DNA from: JACPAP01 sp035287045 | GTDB lineage: Bacteria > Gemmatimonadota > Gemmatimonadetes > Gemmatimonadales > GWC2-71-9 | DNA: 50,339 nucleotides | Assembly: GCA_035287045.1 (NCBI GenBank) | Contig: DATECF010000114.1 | Location: forward strand, 1 to 50,339 | Reading direction: 5' to 3' | Made by a program: the position numbers and the translations under genes | Shown: piece after piece, positions 16,065 through 24,670 of the stretch | How the letters are laid out: the number at the start of each line of letters is the position of its first letter | Numbering within the stretch: the first letter of the stretch is position 1 | Notes under the pieces: generated by a model | What the model was told of the DNA's origin: nothing | What the model saw: the letters and a program-made list of their open reading frames with translations, nothing else | The model's database searches: none

Positions 16065-16682
16065 ATGGGATGGTACAGCAAGTACATCCTTCCGAAGGTC
16101 GTGCACTTCACGTGCGGCTTGAAGCCGACCATGCACCAGCGCGAGAAGGTCGTTCCACGCGCTCGGGGCCGCGTGCTGGAGGTCGGCATTGGCTCGGGCT
16201 TGAACTTCCCGTTCTACGATGCTACCAAGGTGACCAAGGTCTGGGGCCTCGAGCCGTCCCCCGAGATGATCCGGATGGCCGAACCGAGGGCGCGCTCGCT
16301 CCGCTTCGAGGTGGAGTTCATCGGTCTGCCGGGCGATGCGATCCCGCTGGACGACCACAGTGTCGACACCGTACTCCTGACGTATACCCTGTGTACCATT
16401 CCCGAGACCACCCCAGCGCTGCAGCAAATGCTTCGAGTCCTCCGGCCAGGTGGCGAATTGATCTTCTGTGAGCACGGTGCCGCGCCGGACGTGAGCGTGC
16501 GCCGTTGGCAGGATCGGCTGAATCCGCTGTGGAAGCGATTCGGGGGCGGATGTCACCTGAATCGGCCGATCCCCGCGCTGATCGAGGCGGGCGGGTTTCG
16601 GATCACGGCCTTGGAGACGATGTACCTACCTGGTTGGCGTCCAGCCAGCTTCAACTACTGGGGAACCGCAGAAGCTCGATGA
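16065..16682 (+). CDS. Class I SAM-dependent methyltransferase
   Basis: A 205-residue Rossmann-fold methyltransferase. Motif I is VLEVGIGSGLNFPFY, followed by an acidic EPSPEM turn, DDHSVDTVLLTYTLCTIPE (motif IV region) and LRVLRPGGELIFCEHG. The tail RRWQDRLNPLWKRFGGGCHL is shared by a family of UbiE/COQ5-like proteins of unknown substrate. ATG 16065 matches the family start (MGWYSKYILPKVV); GTG 16029, overlapping the mutase stop, would add 12 residues. No clear Shine-Dalgarno for either. Probably co-transcribed with the mutase. Confidence 0.75.
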   Translation: MGWYSKYILPKVVHFTCGLKPTMHQREKVVPRARGRVLEVGIGSGLNFPFYDATKVTKVWGLEPSPEMIRMAEPRARSLRFEVEFIGLPGDAIPLDDHSVDTVLLTYTLCTIPETTPALQQMLRVLRPGGELIFCEHGAAPDVSVRRWQDRLNPLWKRFGGGCHLNRPIPALIEAGGFRITALETMYLPGWRPASFNYWGTAEAR

Positions 16683-16722
16683 TCCCGCAGCCGGCGTTGC
16701 GTGGGTCCGCCCCCGCGGTTGC

Positions 16723-16751
16723 TTGACCTCGGAGACCATCGCCGCTAACCT
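16723..16751 (+). promoter_or_regulatory. Possible sigma-70 type promoter upstream of fmdB-argS
   Basis: TTGACC (16723-16728) and TAACCT (16746-16751) with 17 bases between. The -35 is strong and the -10 weak (three of six bases). This would give a leader of about 30 bases before ATG 16788. The 105-base gap between the methyltransferase and fmdB holds nothing else I recognise. Confidence 0.4.
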
Positions 16752-16787
16752 ATTGTCTCGCCACGAATTACGAAGCTCAAAGGTCAC

Positions 16788-17087
16788 ATGCCCACATACC
16801 AATATCGCTGCCCGTCGTGCGGGCACGATTTCGAGAAGTTCGAAAAGATGACCGTCAAGAGCCGGCCCAAGTGCCCCGAGTGCGGCAAGCGGTCCGAGCG
16901 CTTGATCTCAGGGGGCGTCGGGCTCGTGTTCAAGGGTTCTGGTTTCTACGCCACGGACTACAAACGCCCCCACCGCGGCGACAAGACCACGGAGGCCGCC
17001 AAGCCGGACAAGGCCGGGAAACCGGACCAGCCCGAGAAGACCGAGACGAAAAAGCCCCCCTCATCCTCCTCGTCGGGAGCCGAGTGA
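16788..17087 (+). CDS. FmdB-family zinc ribbon protein
   Basis: A 99-residue protein. The N-terminus MPTYQYRCPSCGHDFE and a second KCPECGK place four Cys (8, 11, 29, 32) as a zinc ribbon, the FmdB/putative regulatory protein family. The motif GVGLVFKGSGFYATDYK (about 48-64) is conserved in the family. The C-terminal third is Lys/Pro/Glu/Ser-rich and probably disordered. It is often found beside unrelated housekeeping genes. Its stop overlaps the argS GTG. Role unproven. Confidence 0.88.
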   Translation: MPTYQYRCPSCGHDFEKFEKMTVKSRPKCPECGKRSERLISGGVGLVFKGSGFYATDYKRPHRGDKTTEAAKPDKAGKPDQPEKTETKKPPSSSSSGAE

Positions 17088-18736
17088 CCGTCGGCGCGGA
17101 GCGCCTGCGGGAGGCGCTGCGCGGAGTCGTCCAGGCGCTGGGCCTACCGGAAACGGACATCACACTCGAGCGCCCTCGCGAGGACGCCCACGGCGATCTC
17201 GCGACCAACGTGGCGCTCAAGCTGGCTCCACAACTCCGCCGGAAACCGCGCGACGTAGCGCAGGAAATCGTCGAGCGACTGGCGTTGCCACCGACGGTGG
17301 TGACCCGGGTCGAGATCGCCGGCCCCGGCTTCATCAACTTCTGGCTGGCTCCTGACGCGGTCGCCGACGCGCTGCGGCCGGTGATGCAGGCCGGCGTATC
17401 CTGGGGTCGCTCCGATGCCGGTGGCGGGCGGCCGGTGAACGTGGAGTTCGTCTCGGCCAATCCCACCGGTCCCTTGCACGTGGGTCACGGCCGCCAGGCC
17501 GTGCTGGGCGACGCCATCGCCTTGCTCCTGGCCTTCACCGGCTGGCAGGTCACCCGCGAGTTCTACTACAACGACGCCGGGCAGCAGATCGCCAACCTGG
17601 CGAAGAGCGTCCAGGCGCGCATCCAACAGCTCAAGGGCCGCGACGCCGAGATGCCCGAGGGCGGCTATCACGGCGAGTACATCAAAGACATCGCCCGCGG
17701 GTACCTGGCGGCCCATCCCAAGGATCCGGAAGGAGACGACCTGGACGCCGTGCGCCGCTTCGCCGTCGCGGAACTCCGCAACGAGCAGGACCGCGACCTG
17801 CAGGTGCTCGGCGTCACGTTCGACGTGTATTCCCTCGAAACCTCGCTCTACTCCATGGGTAACGTCGAGCAGACCGTGCGCCGCCTGGTGGCCGCCGGGC
17901 ATGCGTACGAGAAGGACGACGCCCTCTGGCTCAAGACCACGGACTTCGGCGACGACAAGGACCGCGTGATGCGGAAGAGCGCGGCCAAGGGCGGGGATTA
18001 CACCTACTTTGTGCCGGACGTGGCCTATCACGTCACCAAGTGGGAGCGGGGGTTCACCCGGGCGATCAACGTGCAGGGCGCCGACCATCACGGCACCGTG
18101 ACCCGCGTTCGCGTCGGGCTCCAGGCGCTGGAAATGGGCATCCCGGCGGGCTACCCGGAGTACGTGCTCCACCAGATGGTCACGGTGATGAAGGGCGGCG
18201 AGGAGCTGAAGATCTCCAAGCGGGCCGGGAGTTATCTGACCCTTCGCGACCTGGTGGACTTCGTGGGCGCCGACGCGGTGCGCTATTTCTTCCTCATGCG
18301 GAAGAGCGACTCGCACTTCGTCTTCGACGTCGACCTGGCCACCAAGCAGTCGGAAGAGAACCCGGTGTACTACGTGCAGTACGCGCACACCCGGATGGCC
18401 GGCATCTTCCGCACCGCGGGCGTGGACCCGGCGTCGATCACCGGGACCGGGGTAGATCTCGCCCCCCTGCGCGAGCCGGAAGAACAAGAGCTGATCAAAC
18501 AGCTGGGCGAGTTCCCCGGGATCGTCGCGAAAGCGGCCGAGACCCTGGAGCCGCATCGGCTGGTCGCGTATCTGGAGCAGCTCGCCGCCACGGTGAATCG
18601 CTGGTACCACGAGCACCGCGTGGTGGGCGCGCCTCCCGAGCTGGAGCGCGCGCGGCTGGTCCTGGCGCGTGGCGCGCAGCTGGTGCTGGGCAACGGCCTC
18701 AACCTCCTCGGCGTCAGCGCCCCGGATCGCATGTGA
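17084..18736 (+). CDS. argS: Arginyl-tRNA synthetase
   Basis: Class I synthetase charging tRNA-Arg; 550 residues. An N-terminal Add-1 domain (about 1-90) is followed by the HIGH-type motif ANPTGPLHVGHGRQ (about 126-139), the KMSK-type motif GGEELKISKRAGSY (about 371-384) and the C-terminal DALR anticodon-binding domain ending NGLNLLGVSAPDRM. Start GTG 17084 overlaps the fmdB stop (GTGA) and gives VTVGAERLREAL, the expected N-terminus. Length is normal. Confidence 0.95.
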   Translation: MTVGAERLREALRGVVQALGLPETDITLERPREDAHGDLATNVALKLAPQLRRKPRDVAQEIVERLALPPTVVTRVEIAGPGFINFWLAPDAVADALRPVMQAGVSWGRSDAGGGRPVNVEFVSANPTGPLHVGHGRQAVLGDAIALLLAFTGWQVTREFYYNDAGQQIANLAKSVQARIQQLKGRDAEMPEGGYHGEYIKDIARGYLAAHPKDPEGDDLDAVRRFAVAELRNEQDRDLQVLGVTFDVYSLETSLYSMGNVEQTVRRLVAAGHAYEKDDALWLKTTDFGDDKDRVMRKSAAKGGDYTYFVPDVAYHVTKWERGFTRAINVQGADHHGTVTRVRVGLQALEMGIPAGYPEYVLHQMVTVMKGGEELKISKRAGSYLTLRDLVDFVGADAVRYFFLMRKSDSHFVFDVDLATKQSEENPVYYVQYAHTRMAGIFRTAGVDPASITGTGVDLAPLREPEEQELIKQLGEFPGIVAKAAETLEPHRLVAYLEQLAATVNRWYHEHRVVGAPPELERARLVLARGAQLVLGNGLNLLGVSAPDRM

Positions 18737-18748
18737 GGAACAAGGCCC

Positions 18749-18785
18749 TGCCGCCATGCCGCTATGCCGCCGTACCCTAACGCCA
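18749..18785 (-). repeat. Octamer repeat tract, minus orientation, argS/pfkB gap
   Basis: Read on the minus strand the gap contains GGTACGGC, GGCATAGC and GGCATGGC units, the same octamer family as at 14419-14463 and 43822-43847 but inverted. It ends beside a three-codon ORF (ATG GAA CGC TGA, 18785-18796) whose stop overlaps the ATG of the kinase gene. Confidence 0.65.
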
Positions 18786-18795
18786 TGGAACGCTG

Positions 18796-19722
18796 ATGAG
18801 CCTCCTCGTCGTGGGTAGCGTCGCCCTGGATTCCGTGGAGACGCCGTTCGGCACCACCGCGGACGCCCTGGGCGGATCCGCCGTGTTCTTCGCCTGCGCC
18901 GCCGGCCTGCTGCACCCGGTGCAAATGGTGGGCGTGGTGGGCGACGACTACCCCCTGGACGCGCTCAAGCGGCTCGCCCAGCGCGGCGTGGACCTGAGCG
19001 GCGTGGAACAGCGGAACGGCGAAAGCTTCCGCTGGAAAGGCAAGTACTCCTACGACCTCCAGAACCGGGAAACCCTGGAGACCCGGCTCGGTGTGTTCGC
19101 GGAGTTCAACCCGCGGTTGCCGGAGTCCTTCAAGCAAGCCCGGTACCTGTTCCTGGGGAACATTGACCCCGAGCTTCAGCTCGCCGTGCTGGATCAGGTG
19201 GCTACGGTGGATTTGGTGGCCGCGGACACCATGAACTACTGGATTCACTCCAAGCGCGACGTGTTGCTCGATCTGCTGCGGCGCGTGGACGTGTTGATGG
19301 TGAATGACGCGGAGGCCCGCGAGCTGTCGGGCGACTGGAACATCTATCGCGCCGCCCGCTGGATCATTCGCGCCGGCCCCAAAATGGTGGTGGTGAAGCA
19401 GGGGGTATACGGGGCGGTGCTGGTGGACGACACCCGCATCTTCTACGTGCCGGCGTTCCCGCTGGAAGAGGTGTTCGATCCCACGGGCGCCGGCGACGCG
19501 TTTGCCGGCGGCTTCATGGGTCACCTGGCCCGCACCAAGGACCGGAGCCCGGCCAACCTGCGCCGGGCCATGGTGTACGGGGCCACCATGGGTTCCTTCG
19601 CGGTGGAGCGGTTCTCGGTCTATCGGTTCGACGAGATCGGACCGGCGGAGGTCACCGCGCGGGCGCGACAGTTCGAAGACCTGGTGCATGTCGAGATGGA
19701 GCCCGAGCATGCCACCGGCTGA
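18796..19722 (+). CDS. PfkB-family carbohydrate/nucleoside kinase
   Basis: A 308-residue ribokinase-fold kinase. The N-terminal glycine pair ALGGSAVFFACAAGLL (about 29-44) and the C-terminal anion-hole/catalytic motif DPTGAGDAFAGGFMGH (about 227-242, with the catalytic Asp in GAGD) are intact. The substrate cannot be read from sequence: sugar, adenosine or a related alcohol are all possible. The start ATG overlaps the stop of a three-codon ORF (TGATG). Its 3' end overlaps purM by 14 bases, linking it with purine metabolism; this hints at, but does not show, a nucleoside or ribose substrate. Confidence 0.85.
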   Translation: MSLLVVGSVALDSVETPFGTTADALGGSAVFFACAAGLLHPVQMVGVVGDDYPLDALKRLAQRGVDLSGVEQRNGESFRWKGKYSYDLQNRETLETRLGVFAEFNPRLPESFKQARYLFLGNIDPELQLAVLDQVATVDLVAADTMNYWIHSKRDVLLDLLRRVDVLMVNDAEARELSGDWNIYRAARWIIRAGPKMVVVKQGVYGAVLVDDTRIFYVPAFPLEEVFDPTGAGDAFAGGFMGHLARTKDRSPANLRRAMVYGATMGSFAVERFSVYRFDEIGPAEVTARARQFEDLVHVEMEPEHATG

Positions 19723-20731
19723 GCGCTATCGCGCCGCGGGCGTGGACCTGGACGCCCTGGAGCGCGCCAAGGCCCGCATCGCCGAGGCGGCGGCGTCCAC
19801 CCGCACGGTGCTTGCGCGGGGAATGGTGGGGGCCTTCGGAGGGATGGTCCGGCTGCCCTCGGACCTCCAGGACCCGACCCTGGTCATGAGCACCGACGGC
19901 GTGGGCACCAAGGTGCTGGTGGCGTTGCGGGCCCGGCGCCACGACACCGTGGGCGAGGACCTCGTGAATCACTGCGTCAACGACATCCTGGTGCACGGCG
20001 CCCGCCCCATCGCCTTCCTTGATTACATCGCCGGGGCCAACGTGCCCACGGAGACGCTGGTCGCGCTGGTCGAAGGGGTGGCCCGTGGCTGCCGGGCCCA
20101 TGGCCTGACCCTGGTGGGGGGCGAGACGGCCCAACTGCCGGACCTGTATGAGCCGGGCCACTACGATCTCGCCGGCACCATTGTAGGCGTGGTGGCCGAG
20201 CGTGACGCGCTGCACGGCGATCGCGTGGCCGTGGGGGACGTGCTCATCGGCTATGCGTCCAGCGGGCTCCACACCAATGGGTACTCGTTGGCGCGGCGCA
20301 TTCTGTTCGACGACCTGCGTCTGGGAATCGACGCCGACGTCGCCGAGCTGGGTGGTCGGGTGAGCGAGGTGCTGCTCGCGGTGCATCGCAGTTATTGGGA
20401 AGCGGTTCACCCCGCGTTGCCCCGAATCCATGCTTTGGCGCATATCACGGGAGGCGGCATGCCCGGGAACCTGGTCCGCGTGCTTCCCGAAGGCTGTGGC
20501 GCCGCGGTACGAACCGCGGCGTGGCCCAGGCCCGCACTCTTCAGCTTCTTGCAGCAGCAGGGCGGCGTGAGCGATGAGGAGATGTACCGCGTGTTCAACA
20601 TGGGCATCGGGATGGTCGCGGTCGCGGCACCGGGCGACGCGGGCGGGGTGCGAGACGTGGCGCGGCGCGCGAGCGTGGAGACCTGGGTGATCGGGGAAAT
20701 CACGCGAGGGACCGGCGTGGCGCTGGCCTAG
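19709..20731 (+). CDS. purM: Phosphoribosylformylglycinamidine cyclo-ligase (AIR synthetase)
   Basis: Fifth step of purine synthesis, converting FGAM to AIR with ATP; 340 residues. Key segments are YRAAGVDLDALERAKARI, STDGVGTKVLVAL (metal/ATP), VNDILVHGARPIAFLDYIA, GGETAQLPDLYE and SSGLHTNGYSLAR, then GGGMPGNLVRVLP. ATG 19709 lies inside the end of the kinase gene (14-base overlap) and gives the normal N-terminus; a longer frame upstream is just the kinase in another frame. Confidence 0.95.
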   Translation: MPPAERYRAAGVDLDALERAKARIAEAAASTRTVLARGMVGAFGGMVRLPSDLQDPTLVMSTDGVGTKVLVALRARRHDTVGEDLVNHCVNDILVHGARPIAFLDYIAGANVPTETLVALVEGVARGCRAHGLTLVGGETAQLPDLYEPGHYDLAGTIVGVVAERDALHGDRVAVGDVLIGYASSGLHTNGYSLARRILFDDLRLGIDADVAELGGRVSEVLLAVHRSYWEAVHPALPRIHALAHITGGGMPGNLVRVLPEGCGAAVRTAAWPRPALFSFLQQQGGVSDEEMYRVFNMGIGMVAVAAPGDAGGVRDVARRASVETWVIGEITRGTGVALA

Positions 20732-20763
20732 CAATCGCGAACGCCTACGACGTCGCGTTTGTT

Positions 20764-20876
20764 TTCACCGCGGAGAACGCAGAGGCCGCAGAGAACGTTC
20801 TATTGAGAGGTCCCGAAGTGCGTCATCTTCTACTCTCCAAAACCGCCTCTGCGACCTCTGCGTTCTCCGCGGTGAA
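20764..20876. repeat. Long inverted repeat (30-base arms) in purM-ribD gap
   Basis: Left arm 20764-20793 and right arm 20847-20876 are complementary at 29 of 30 positions; the left arm begins TTCACCGCGGAGAACGCAGA. The loop is 53 bases (20794-20846). It is a dispersed-palindrome (REP-like) type of element; arms rich in CGCAGAG resemble intergenic repeats of many bacterial genomes. It fills most of the 190-base gap. In RNA the hairpin could act as an mRNA end or stability element. No T-run follows, so it is not a standard terminator. Confidence 0.85.
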
Positions 20877-20921
20877 TCATCCCGCGGGCTGCGTCTTGGT
20901 GCCCTCGCCCCGCGGGGATTC

Positions 20922-22007
20922 ATGAACGAAGTGGAGGCCATGGATCGCGCGCTGGCCCTCGCGTTGAAGGGCTGGGGGCGGGTGAGCCCCAACCCCCTGG
21001 TGGGCGCCGTGCTGCTCAAGGACGGTCAGGTCGTGGGCGAGGGATACCACGCGGAGTTCGGCGGTCCCCACGCGGAAGCGGCGGCGCTTGCGTCGTGCGC
21101 CGATCCCACGGGAAGCACCTGCGTGGTGACGCTGGAGCCCTGCGCCCATCGAGGCAAGACGCCGCCCTGCACTGGCGCCTTGATCTCGGCGGGCGTGCGT
21201 CGCGTGGTCATGGCACTCCGCGACCCGAATCCGGAGGCGGGCGGCGGCGTCGAGGTGTTGCGGCGCGCGGGTGTCGGCGTCGAGGTGGGGTGCCGGCAGG
21301 AGATCGCGGCGGCGCTGAATGCGCCGTTCCTGTGGAGCGTGGCGCGGCCCGACCGCCCGTTCGTGGCGCTCAAGATCGCCGCCTCCCTCGACGGCTTCAT
21401 CGCGGACGCGCAAGGGCGGTCACAGTGGATCTCGGGTGAAGAAGCCCGGGAGTATGCGCACTGGCTGCGGGCGGGCTTCGACGCCATTGGTGTGGGCCGG
21501 CGCACGGCGGACGCGGACGATCCCCAGCTCACCGCTCGTGGGGTCGTCACGCCGCGGGTTCCGCCGCGTCGCGTGGTCTTCGCCCGGAGTGGCCGGGTGC
21601 GCGAAGACCTGCGGCTGGTGCGGACCGCACGCGACGTCCCCACCATCGTCGTAACCTCTCCTGAGGTGCGAGACCGGACCGCCGGCCGACTCTCGGGCAC
21701 CGGCGCGCAAGTGGTTGGCGCGGAAGGTGTTACGGCGGCCCTGCGCGCACTCCGGGACCTGAGTATTGGCTCGATGCTGGTTGAGGGCGGAAGCACCATC
21801 GCCGCCGAGCTGCTGGCCCAGGACTTGGTGGATCGGTTTTATCTGATCCAGGCCCCCGTGTGGCTGGGCAGTGGCATGCCCGCCTTCGGCCCGCGCGACG
21901 CCGTTCCACTGGAATCCGCGCGCCAATGGGTGGTCACAGAGCGCGGCGCCCTGGGTCGCGATAGCTTATTGGTGGTGGATAGACAGTTATGTTTACCGGC
22001 ATCGTGA
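20922..22007 (+). CDS. ribD: Bifunctional riboflavin deaminase/reductase RibD
   Basis: Second and third steps of riboflavin synthesis; 361 residues. The N-terminal CMP/dCMP-type deaminase domain has the zinc site HAE (His50, Glu52) and PCAHRGKTPPC (Cys74, Cys83). The C-terminal NADPH-dependent reductase domain starts at about residue 147 (VALKIAASLDGFIAD) and includes EGGSTIAAELL. First gene of a complete rib operon; the last 19 bases overlap ribE. I found no FMN riboswitch in front of it. Confidence 0.95.
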   Translation: MNEVEAMDRALALALKGWGRVSPNPLVGAVLLKDGQVVGEGYHAEFGGPHAEAAALASCADPTGSTCVVTLEPCAHRGKTPPCTGALISAGVRRVVMALRDPNPEAGGGVEVLRRAGVGVEVGCRQEIAAALNAPFLWSVARPDRPFVALKIAASLDGFIADAQGRSQWISGEEAREYAHWLRAGFDAIGVGRRTADADDPQLTARGVVTPRVPPRRVVFARSGRVREDLRLVRTARDVPTIVVTSPEVRDRTAGRLSGTGAQVVGAEGVTAALRALRDLSIGSMLVEGGSTIAAELLAQDLVDRFYLIQAPVWLGSGMPAFGPRDAVPLESARQWVVTERGALGRDSLLVVDRQLCLPAS

Positions 22008-22573
22008 CGGCGCGCGGCACCGTCGCCGCCGCAAAGCGAACCGACGACCGGCTGCGGCTCTCGATTCGTTCCCCCTATCCGGACCTCGCCGCCGGCGAGA
22101 GCATCGCGGTGAGTGGCGCCTGTCTCACGGTGGTCGAGGCGGGCGACGGCTGCTTCGCGGTGGATGTGATCACCACGACCCGTGGGCGGACTCGGCTGGC
22201 CGACCTCCGCGTGGGCGACGAGGTCAACCTCGAGCGCGCGTTGCGTGCAGGGGACCGGTTGGGCGGACATTTCGTCCAGGGCCACGTGGACGGCCTGGGG
22301 ACCGTGGTCGCCACCCGGCAGTCGGAAGACGCCCTGCTGGTGGATATCGATATGCCGCCGGATCTGGTGGACGTGACGTTCCTGCACGGGTCGATCGCGG
22401 TGGACGGGGTGAGCCTCACGGTGAACGCCGTGCCGGCGCCCGGCCGGATTCAGGTGGCGTTGATCCCCTTCACGCTGGAGCAGACCACGCTGGGGACGCT
22501 CAAGGCGGGGGATCGGGTCAACCTCGAGGGAGATATGATCGGCAAGTTCGTGCGCCAGATGGTAAAGCGGTAA
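21989..22573 (+). CDS. ribE: Riboflavin synthase, alpha chain
   Basis: Dismutation of 6,7-dimethyl-8-ribityllumazine to riboflavin; 194 residues. The diagnostic MFTGIV start is present and the protein has two lumazine-binding repeats (about 1-95 and 96-190), each with a GxSLTV or GACLTVV strand (SGACLTVVEAGDGCF; VDGVSLTVNAV) and a GDEVNLE/GDRVNLE segment. Begins inside ribD (19-base overlap). Confidence 0.96.
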   Translation: MFTGIVTARGTVAAAKRTDDRLRLSIRSPYPDLAAGESIAVSGACLTVVEAGDGCFAVDVITTTRGRTRLADLRVGDEVNLERALRAGDRLGGHFVQGHVDGLGTVVATRQSEDALLVDIDMPPDLVDVTFLHGSIAVDGVSLTVNAVPAPGRIQVALIPFTLEQTTLGTLKAGDRVNLEGDMIGKFVRQMVKR

Positions 22574-22589
22574 GGGGTAGGAGAGGAGT

Positions 22590-23795
22590 ATGCCCTTCGG
22601 CACCATTGAACAGGCCGTTGCTGACATCCACGCCGGCCGGTTGATCGTGGTCGCGGATGACGAAGACCGCGAGAGCGAGGGCGACCTGGTGGGCGGCGCC
22701 CAGCTGGTGACGCCCGACATGATCAATTTCATGGTCAAGCACGGGCGGGGGTTGGTCTGTCTCGCGCTGACGCCGGAGCGCACCCGGGCGCTGGGCCTGC
22801 AGCAGATGACGCCTGAGAGCACGGATTCCCTCGAGACCGCGTTCACGGTGAGCGTGGACGCGGCCAAGAAGTTTGGGGTGACGACGGGCATCTCGGCCCG
22901 GGACCGCGCCAGGACCATCCAGGTGGCGATTGACCCGGCCACCGTACCGTCGGACCTGCGGCGTCCCGGGCATGTCTTCCCCTTGCGGGCGCGTCCGGGC
23001 GGCGTGCTCCAGCGCGTGGGCCATACCGAAGCGAGCGTGGACCTCGCCCGGCTGGCGGGCCTGTATCCGGCCGGAGTGATCTGCGAGGTCCTGGCGGACG
23101 ACGGCACGATGATGCGGCGTCCGCAGCTCGAGGCATTCGCCGGCCAGCACGGGCTTACTTACGTCACCATCGCGCAGCTGGTGGCGTACCGGCTTCAGAA
23201 CGAGAGCCTGGTGCACCGCGTGGCCGAGGCGAAGCTGCCCACGCCGCACGGAGAGTTCCGGATCGTCGGATACCGGAACGACGTGGATGATCGGGAGCAT
23301 GTGGCGCTGGTGTTTGGCGACGTGAAGGGCAGGGACAGCGTCCTGGTGCGAATGCACTCCCGGTGTCTCACCGGCGATGTCTTCGGCTCGCGCCGCTGCG
23401 ACTGTGGCTGGCAGCTGGCCGCCTCCATGCGGATGATCGCGGCGGAAGGCGCCGGCGTCGTGGTGTACCTGGATCAGGAAGGCCGGGGCATTGGGCTCCT
23501 CAACAAGCTCAAGGCCTACGAGCTCCAGGACGCGGGGGACGACACGGTAGAGGCCAACGAGCGGTTGGGATTCGCTCCGGACCTCCGGAACTACGGCATC
23601 GGGGCGCAGATCCTGGTCAGTCTGGGTCTCAGGTCCATCCGGGTACTCACCAACAACCCGCGTAAGCTGGTGGGGTTGGACGGGTACGGCCTCACGCTGG
23701 TGGAGCGCGTGCCCATCGTTCCGGATCCTACCGACCACAACCGGTCTTACCTGGACGTCAAGCGGGACAAGCTGGGACACCTCCTGGCGCACTGA
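22590..23795 (+). CDS. ribBA: Bifunctional DHBP synthase / GTP cyclohydrolase II (RibBA)
   Basis: Supplies both riboflavin precursors; 401 residues. The RibB half (about 1-200) has DDEDRESEGDLVG (acidic metal site) and the RARPGGVLQRVGHTEA segment. The RibA half (about 205-400) has the zinc cysteines in SRCLTGDVFGSRRCDCG, followed by DQEGRGIGLLNKLKAYELQD and the conserved ILTNNPRK-like VLTNNPRKLVGL. A Shine-Dalgarno-like GGAGAGGAG precedes ATG 22590. Both domains look active. Confidence 0.96.
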   Translation: MPFGTIEQAVADIHAGRLIVVADDEDRESEGDLVGGAQLVTPDMINFMVKHGRGLVCLALTPERTRALGLQQMTPESTDSLETAFTVSVDAAKKFGVTTGISARDRARTIQVAIDPATVPSDLRRPGHVFPLRARPGGVLQRVGHTEASVDLARLAGLYPAGVICEVLADDGTMMRRPQLEAFAGQHGLTYVTIAQLVAYRLQNESLVHRVAEAKLPTPHGEFRIVGYRNDVDDREHVALVFGDVKGRDSVLVRMHSRCLTGDVFGSRRCDCGWQLAASMRMIAAEGAGVVVYLDQEGRGIGLLNKLKAYELQDAGDDTVEANERLGFAPDLRNYGIGAQILVSLGLRSIRVLTNNPRKLVGLDGYGLTLVERVPIVPDPTDHNRSYLDVKRDKLGHLLAH

Positions 23796-23796
23796 C

Positions 23797-24279
23797 ATGA
23801 GCCCCAAAGGCGGGCCCGGTTCCAGCCAACGTGCCGAACGCGCGCTCATCGTCGTGAGCCGGTTCAACGAGGACGTGACGCGGAGGCTGCTGGACGGCGC
23901 CGTGTCGGCCTTGACCAAGCGCGGCTGGCCGCCGGAGCGGGTGGACGTTTACTGGGTGCCGGGAGCGTTCGAGCTGCCGTTGGCCGTGGACCGGGCGCTG
24001 GCCACCGGGCGGTACCGGCTGGGCGTCGCGCTGGGCGCGGTGATTCGCGGCGAGACGCCGCATTTCGAGTACGTGGCCTCCGCGGCGGTGAACGGGCTGC
24101 GCGAAGTCTCGGTGCGAGCCGGCATCCCGGTGGGGTTCGGCGTGTTGACCTGCGACACCGAGGAGCAGGCGCTGGCCCGCGCCGGGGGCGACGCCGGCCA
24201 CAAAGGCGTGGAAGCGGCGGAAAGCGCCGTGGAGATGGTGCGGGTGCTGGACACCCTGGCCGGTCGTGCTGAGGCCTGA
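23797..24279 (+). CDS. ribH: 6,7-dimethyl-8-ribityllumazine synthase
   Basis: Penultimate enzyme of riboflavin synthesis, usually a pentamer or icosahedral shell; 160 residues. Signature segments are SRFNEDVTRRLLDGA, VPGAFELPLAVDRAL, ALGAVIRGETPHFEYV with the catalytic His, and FGVLTCDTEEQALARAGG. Follows ribBA after one base and overlaps nusB by 14 bases. Confidence 0.95.
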   Translation: MSPKGGPGSSQRAERALIVVSRFNEDVTRRLLDGAVSALTKRGWPPERVDVYWVPGAFELPLAVDRALATGRYRLGVALGAVIRGETPHFEYVASAAVNGLREVSVRAGIPVGFGVLTCDTEEQALARAGGDAGHKGVEAAESAVEMVRVLDTLAGRAEA

Positions 24280-24670
24280 GACGAGGGCCCGCGCCCGCGC
24301 CCTCCAGCTGCTGTACGCGTGGGAAGCCCAGAATCGGCCGCCGCTGGCGGAGCTGCTCGGCGCGCTGGTGGCGAAGGATCGTCGGCGGTGGCAGCCGGGC
24401 CTGGCGCTGGCGGAGGGCGTGACGGCCCAGGTCGGACGGCTGGACGCCGAGATCGCGCAGAGCGCGGAGCACTGGCGGCTGGAGCGCATCGGCGCGGTGG
24501 AGCGCAACATCCTTCGCCTGGGAACCTGGGAGCTGCTGGGCGAGGCCACGCCGCCGGCGGTCGCGATTGATGAGGCGGTGCGATTGGCGCGATGGTTCGC
24601 CGGGCCCAAGGCGCCCGGATTCGTCAACGGCGTGCTCGACGCGCTGGCCCGCCGCCTCGGTCGCCTGTGA
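24266..24670 (+). CDS. nusB: Transcription antitermination factor NusB
   Basis: Binds boxA RNA with NusE (S10) during rRNA antitermination; 134 residues, all-alpha. Family features are RARALQLLYAWEAQ (about 7-20), the mid-region LERIGAVERNILRLGTWELL and VAIDEAVRLARWF followed by APGFVNGVLDAL. GTG 24266 lies inside ribH; the next gene starts on its stop (GTGA). ribH-nusB order is common in bacteria. Confidence 0.92.
   Translation: MLRPETRARARALQLLYAWEAQNRPPLAELLGALVAKDRRRWQPGLALAEGVTAQVGRLDAEIAQSAEHWRLERIGAVERNILRLGTWELLGEATPPAVAIDEAVRLARWFAGPKAPGFVNGVLDALARRLGRL

Noticed and set aside
20732..20921. FMN riboswitch upstream of ribD
   Set aside because: None of the conserved RFN segments is present. 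The gap is taken up by the inverted repeat.
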